Of a stretch of DNA of 10,048 nt, positions 6,427 through 10,048 are shown in pieces. Positions within the stretch are counted from its first letter, which is position 1. Each line of letters begins with the position of its first letter. The notes beneath the pieces are model-generated. The model searched no databases, was not told where the DNA came from, and saw nothing but the letters and a program-made list of their open reading frames with translations. A program made the position numbers and the translations under genes. This DNA comes from Bacteroidota bacterium. GTDB taxonomy: Bacteria; Bacteroidota; UBA10030; UBA6906. Location of the stretch: the NCBI GenBank assembly GCA_016844425.1, contig JAERML010000092.1, forward strand, positions 1 through 10,048, read 5' to 3'.

Positions 6427-8175
6427 TTGCTCCCACGGTTAACGGTTCTTCTCGTTACTCTCCTTTTTCCATCATTCATTCGCGCGCAATCGCAACAGGT
6501 GCCCTCACCCAAACGGGAAGTACGTGCCGTGTGGATTACAACTGCCGCTGGATTGGATTGGCCGAAGACCTATGACAAAGATGAGCAGCAAGCGTCGTTG
6601 CGACGCATGGTAGCAGAGCTAAAATCTGCAAACTTCAACACCATCTTCTTTCAAACCCGGGCACGCGGCGATGCGTACTACAAATCAAGCTACGAGCCGT
6701 GGGCTGAGAACCTGACCGGATCGCTCGGTAGAGATCCAGGTTGGGATCCGCTGGCGTTTCTTCTGGCTGAAGCACATGCCGCCGGCATGGAGCTTCACGC
6801 CTGGTTCAATGTCTACAAAGTGCGAGGACCGGGAGTGGTCGCAATGAGCTCACCGCAGCATCCTGTCCGCTCACATCCAGAGTGGATTGTTGAACAGGAC
6901 GGTGAGGGCTGGCTTGACCCTGGCATTCCCGATGTCCGCAACTACTTGCTCCGTGTCGCCCTAGAACTCACGCGCCAGTACAACATCGACGGGATGCATT
7001 TCGATTTCGTCCGCTACCCGGGAAGAGACTACCCGGACGCAGAATCATTCCGTCGATACGGAAACGGAATGAACCGCGACGATTGGCGTCGCGCAAACAT
7101 CGATCGGTTTATTGCTGAGTTTTATGACGCCGCCACTGCAATGAAACCGATGCTCAAGATAGGATCCGCACCTCTCGGGGTCTTCAGCGTGGGGTCGGGA
7201 GAGCGGAAGTGGGGTGCGTATCATTCTTACTACCAGGACTCTCAGGGCTGGCTCCGCAACGAAAAACAAGACTACCTCGTTCCTCAAATTTACTGGAACC
7301 TCGGCGAATCCAAAGACGACCCGGATTTCGCTGAGCTGGCGAGACAATGGAGGACGAGCACCACGGGGCGGCACGTGTACGCAGGCATTGGGGCCTACAA
7401 ACCCGAAGTACTCGAAGAGATACCCGAGGAGATCGATACCGTCCGAACGGTTGGACTTGATGGACAAGCATTCTTTCGCTACGAAAATATCAAAGACTTC
7501 AACGTACTTCAAGGACGGTATGCTGCGCCCGCGAACATCCCACCGATGCCGTGGAAGGATCCCATTCCCCCGCTCCAGCCACAAAATCTTGCGGTCGCGG
7601 AGATCGCTCCCGGGGTGTTCCATCTGGAATGGACGCCGCCACCTCCGGCAAGAGATCACGACACAGCCCGCTTCTACAACATTTACCGCTCGCCCTCGCC
7701 AAAGATCGCCGTGGACGATCCGGCAAGCATCACAGCGATCACGTCTTCATCACTCAACTACTTTGTGGATACTCTCAAATCTCCCGGCGCTGTGCGCTAC
7801 TACTATGCCGTAACTGCGTTTGACAAAGGAAACAACGAAAGTTCACCATCCAATACCGGGACTGCTGTTATTAGAGAAATGGTGGAGTTAAGCGGCAAGC
7901 TCTCGAACTTCACCAGTCTGTCGGCATCAGTTTCTCAGACAGACCGCGGAGGGACGTTGATTGCATACAAGCTCGCCGACAGGATGTTTGTTTCGCTCGA
8001 ACTGCTCCGCACACGCAGCGACTCAAGCGAAGGATTGGCAGCAACGTATGCTCGAGAGATCCAACAGGGAGGGACATACATTGTTGCATTGGGGGAGGGA
8101 GTGACACGGGGTACCTACCTGGTCCGGCTTAAGGCGGGTTCAACGATAATCGAACAACAGTTGGAAATCCGGTGA
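6427..8175 (+). CDS. Secreted GHL10 (DUF187/YngK-like) family glycosyl hydrolase with FN3 and sorting-type C-terminus
   Basis: From TTG 6427 the protein has 582 residues. A Sec signal (PRLTVLLVTLLFPSFIRA, residues 3-20) is followed by the GHL10 TIM-barrel domain at about 31-360. The domain begins REVRAVWITT and includes FFQTRARGDAYY, the long MELHAWFNVYKVR strand, MHFDFVRYPG (190-199) and the strand VPQIYWNL (about 285-292). These enzymes are thought to cut glycosidic bonds in cell-wall or exopolysaccharide; the substrate here is unknown. An FN3 domain follows at about 383-482, then a roughly 80-residue tail (about 503-582) ending GTYLVRLKAGSTIIEQQLEI, which resembles type A sorting domains of type IX secretion. 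No ATG exists near the start. TTG 6361, GTG 6379 and TTG 6403 are alternatives, and none has a ribosome site; 6427 gives a signal peptide of normal length. Confidence 0.88.
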   Translation: MLPRLTVLLVTLLFPSFIRAQSQQVPSPKREVRAVWITTAAGLDWPKTYDKDEQQASLRRMVAELKSANFNTIFFQTRARGDAYYKSSYEPWAENLTGSLGRDPGWDPLAFLLAEAHAAGMELHAWFNVYKVRGPGVVAMSSPQHPVRSHPEWIVEQDGEGWLDPGIPDVRNYLLRVALELTRQYNIDGMHFDFVRYPGRDYPDAESFRRYGNGMNRDDWRRANIDRFIAEFYDAATAMKPMLKIGSAPLGVFSVGSGERKWGAYHSYYQDSQGWLRNEKQDYLVPQIYWNLGESKDDPDFAELARQWRTSTTGRHVYAGIGAYKPEVLEEIPEEIDTVRTVGLDGQAFFRYENIKDFNVLQGRYAAPANIPPMPWKDPIPPLQPQNLAVAEIAPGVFHLEWTPPPPARDHDTARFYNIYRSPSPKIAVDDPASITAITSSSLNYFVDTLKSPGAVRYYYAVTAFDKGNNESSPSNTGTAVIREMVELSGKLSNFTSLSASVSQTDRGGTLIAYKLADRMFVSLELLRTRSDSSEGLAATYAREIQQGGTYIVALGEGVTRGTYLVRLKAGSTIIEQQLEIR

Positions 8176-8185
8176 CAACAGGTTG

Positions 8186-9214
8186 CTACATCACCACCTC
8201 GACGAGGGTCACCCCGGGAAGGCGCAGTCTCAACCGCCGCACAGACCGGGCTTGCGCACACCACCTGGCCACATCCTCAAACCCGTAACTCGTCCCGCCG
8301 ACTTCATTCAGAAGATTGAGCCCGACCATCAAAGGAATGAGCTGCTTAAGCCGGGACCGGTTGCGGGACTCCCTCATCTGATCGAGAATATAGAGTTTCC
8401 CTCCAGGGCGCAGGCCGTTGAGAACGCGGGAGATGAGCATTCTATTCTCCTCTTCCGTGAGGCCATGAATGATATTGAACATCAGTGCCGCGTCGAGGTT
8501 GCCCGGAAGAATCATGGTTCGGAAGTCTCCACCGAGCAACGAGATCCGTCCTTCCATTTCGTGCTGCCGGACAATTCGTGCAGTGTGTTGCAGCGCTTCC
8601 GGAAAATCCACAATGATTGCCCCCAACTGGTCATAGCGTTGGCAGCAATTTATGCTATAGAGACCGTGGGAACCTCCAAGGTCCAGGAGTCTGCGCGAGC
8701 CGTGAGCAAGCGTTATTCGAGGAACTACTTTGGCCGCAATGAGGCGGGCAAGGTCTTGCATGCCGTGGACGTAGACTTCCCAGTCGGCTCGTGTGAATTC
8801 CGCATAGTACGGCTGCCCGGGTTTGCCGTGTTCCAGGGAATACTCCAGCGATTGCCATCGTTCATGAAGCGTTTCGACATACCGGACGAAGTTGCCAAGA
8901 TAGAATGGGGAGTCTTTGACCAGCCACTTCTTTGCTTCCGCACTTGCGATGTATTTGTTCTCCTTTCGGAGCAAGTATCCTCCCACCACGAACGCTTCAG
9001 CAAGCAGCGTCACTCCTTCTTCGTTCAATCCCGTTTCTGCGCAAAGCTCAGGTGCTGACAATGCCTTGACGGCGACCGCGTCGAACATTCCGCGGCGTAC
9101 GGCAATGGCAAGCGCTCGACCGAACAACACTCCCGCGAATGAATCCATGACAGGCACGGGCAGCAGGTGCAACAGATGGAGTATGCGTTCTGTGGGAGTA
9201 AGCGGGATGACCAT
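8186..9214 (-). CDS. SAM-dependent O-methyltransferase (plant caffeate/acetylserotonin O-MT type)
   Basis: A 342-residue two-domain enzyme. A winged-helix dimerisation domain occupies about residues 25-95 (AVRRGMFDAV, LCAETGLNEEGVTLL). The Rossmann methyltransferase domain follows: SAM motif I LLDLGGSHG (176-184), ribose-binding D203 in VDFPEA, GGDF (228-231), the FNIIHGL segment with H250 at the position of the catalytic base, and LRPGGKLYILD (268-278). Relatives methylate hydroxyl groups of small aromatic or polyketide-like molecules, but no biosynthetic genes are visible here and the substrate is unknown. The ATG at 9214 has no ribosome site; the bases before it are pyrimidine-rich. The gene follows dctM by 48 bases on the same strand. 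Its stop lies 10 bases from the end of the convergent hydrolase gene. Confidence 0.88.
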   Translation of the reverse strand: MVIPLTPTERILHLLHLLPVPVMDSFAGVLFGRALAIAVRRGMFDAVAVKALSAPELCAETGLNEEGVTLLAEAFVVGGYLLRKENKYIASAEAKKWLVKDSPFYLGNFVRYVETLHERWQSLEYSLEHGKPGQPYYAEFTRADWEVYVHGMQDLARLIAAKVVPRITLAHGSRRLLDLGGSHGLYSINCCQRYDQLGAIIVDFPEALQHTARIVRQHEMEGRISLLGGDFRTMILPGNLDAALMFNIIHGLTEEENRMLISRVLNGLRPGGKLYILDQMRESRNRSRLKQLIPLMVGLNLLNEVGGTSYGFEDVARWCAQARSVRRLRLRLPGVTLVEVVM

Positions 9215-9262
9215 GAGTTTTGAGAGGAAAAGGAGACTCAGGCGTCCGGACGGTAAAGGTAC

Positions 9263-10048
9263 CTATTGAATCCCCATGGCATTCACCAGCCAGAGACTCA
9301 GATCCGGAACATATGTAATGACGATGAGTGCCGCCAACAGAATCCCGATATACGGAAGCGTGCCCCGAACAACCGTGAAGACCGGCTTCTGAAAACGGAT
9401 ACTGGAGATGAAGAGGTTGAGCCCGACAGGAGGCGTGAGATAACCGATCTCAAGGTTGGTGAGGAAGATAATGCCAAGATGGACCGGCTCGATGTTGTAC
9501 GCCGTCGCGATCGGAAGGATCAGGGGGACCACCACAATGATCGCGGAGAAGATGTCCATCATCATTCCAACAATGATGAGGAAGATGTTCAACACGATGA
9601 GGAATGCTATTGGGCTGGAGATGAACGTCCGTGTCAGCTCGAAGAGTTTCATCGGTACCTCTTCATCGACCAGGTAGTTTGTCAACCCCATCGCCGCCCC
9701 GATGATCATCAGGATGGCACCGACGAGCAGCATGCTATCCTTCATGACCCGCGGAATATCTTTGAAGAGGTTGAGGTCCTTGTGGATGAACACTTCCACC
9801 ACCAGAACATAGAACGCAGTCACCGCCGCGGCCTCGGTTGCAGTGAAAATGCCACCGTAGATGCCGCCGATAATCAGAACCGGGAGCGGAATTTCCCAGG
9901 CAGCCACACGCGTCGTGGTGAATACGCTCGACCATGTGAACGGGGTTTTCGGCACACGCAGCCTTTTCCCCTGGAGGATGGCATACACCGCAAGGAGAAC
10001 CACAAGGAGTATTCCCGGGATGATCCCTGCCGCAAACAGCTTATCAAT
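9263..10048 (-). CDS. dctM: TRAP transporter large permease subunit DctM (partial, C-terminal part)
   Basis: The frame is open from the right edge (it begins IDKLFAAGIIPGILLVVLL) to a TAG at 9263-9265, giving 261 residues of a protein usually about 425-450 long; the N-terminus lies outside the window. It is strongly hydrophobic with multiple membrane helices. It carries DctM signatures: GIYGGIFTATEAAAVTAFY, MLLVGAILMIIGAAMG, GMMMDIFSAIIVVVPLILPI and the C-terminal EIGYLTPPVGLNLFISS. With a small DctQ subunit and a periplasmic binding protein (expected upstream), it would import organic acids driven by a Na+ or H+ gradient. The substrate cannot be told from this subunit. Confidence 0.95.
   Translation of the reverse strand: MDKLFAAGIIPGILLVVLLAVYAILQGKRLRVPKTPFTWSSVFTTTRVAAWEIPLPVLIIGGIYGGIFTATEAAAVTAFYVLVVEVFIHKDLNLFKDIPRVMKDSMLLVGAILMIIGAAMGLTNYLVDEEVPMKLFELTRTFISSPIAFLIVLNIFLIIVGMMMDIFSAIIVVVPLILPIATAYNIEPVHLGIIFLTNLEIGYLTPPVGLNLFISSIRFQKPVFTVVRGTLPYIGILLAALIVITYVPDLSLWLVNAMGIQ

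Noticed and set aside
7045..7813. Open frames of about 200 residues on both strands within the hydrolase gene
   Set aside because: They lie wholly inside the GHL10/FN3 coding region, which has strong domain support. Their translations are low in hydrophobic order and unrecognisable.
8183..9058. Long plus-strand open frame of 291 residues
   Set aside because: It is antisense to the methyltransferase, which has complete family motifs. Its translation shows no recognisable domain and is rich in His, Pro and Arg, as expected for a mirrored frame.
9243..9252. Perfect 10-base palindrome CGTCCGGACG between dctM and the methyltransferase
   Set aside because: It has no loop and no U-run, so it is not a terminator, and a palindrome of this length is plausible by chance.

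Overview
The window is an ordinary stretch of chromosome from a bacterium with roughly balanced base composition. It most likely belongs to the Bacteroidetes/Chlorobi/Ignavibacteria (FCB) lineage. Three things suggest this: a secreted glycoside hydrolase ending in a type IX secretion-like sorting domain, a DUF4905-like protein, and a membrane-anchored Fe-S oxidoreductase N-terminus of a kind I recall from these genomes. The assignment is inference from family membership only. There are no rRNA, tRNA, CRISPR or insertion-sequence signals. Both ends cut through genes.

Layout, left to right. (1) 1-607, minus: N-terminal membrane half of a large (Fe-S)-binding/heterodisulfide-reductase-like protein, running off the left edge, with its own sigma70-like promoter. 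(2) 727-2589, minus: a two-gene unit of a DUF4905-like protein followed by a PhzF-family isomerase, behind a good candidate promoter at 2635-2663. (3) 2743-6287, minus: a tightly packed operon radA > SAH/MTA-type amidohydrolase > SemiSWEET/PQ-loop protein > rdgB. Two of its junctions are 4-base stop/start overlaps, and the third is either a similar overlap or a 26-base gap, depending on the amidohydrolase start. (4) 6427-8175, plus: secreted GHL10 (DUF187) glycosyl hydrolase with FN3 and sorting-type C-terminus, divergent from radA. (5) 8186-9214, minus: SAM-dependent O-methyltransferase of the plant caffeate/acetylserotonin type, converging on the hydrolase with only 10 bases between them. 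(6) 9263-10048, minus: C-terminal part of a TRAP transporter large permease (DctM), running off the right edge.

How the genes fit together: the radA operon pairs recombinational repair (RadA) with purine salvage (deamination of SAH/MTA/5'-deoxyadenosine-type nucleosides) and sanitation of deaminated purine triphosphates (RdgB). The joint logic is plausible but inferred.

The most notable observations are in and just upstream of radA. The zinc-finger N-terminus and the RecA/Lon core lie in different reading frames, so the gene carries an apparent one-base deletion in the linker. The promoter region between radA and the divergent hydrolase holds a nested 8+5 bp inverted repeat enclosing the candidate -35 box. 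I found no convincing evidence of a novel defence, mobile or biosynthetic system in this window.
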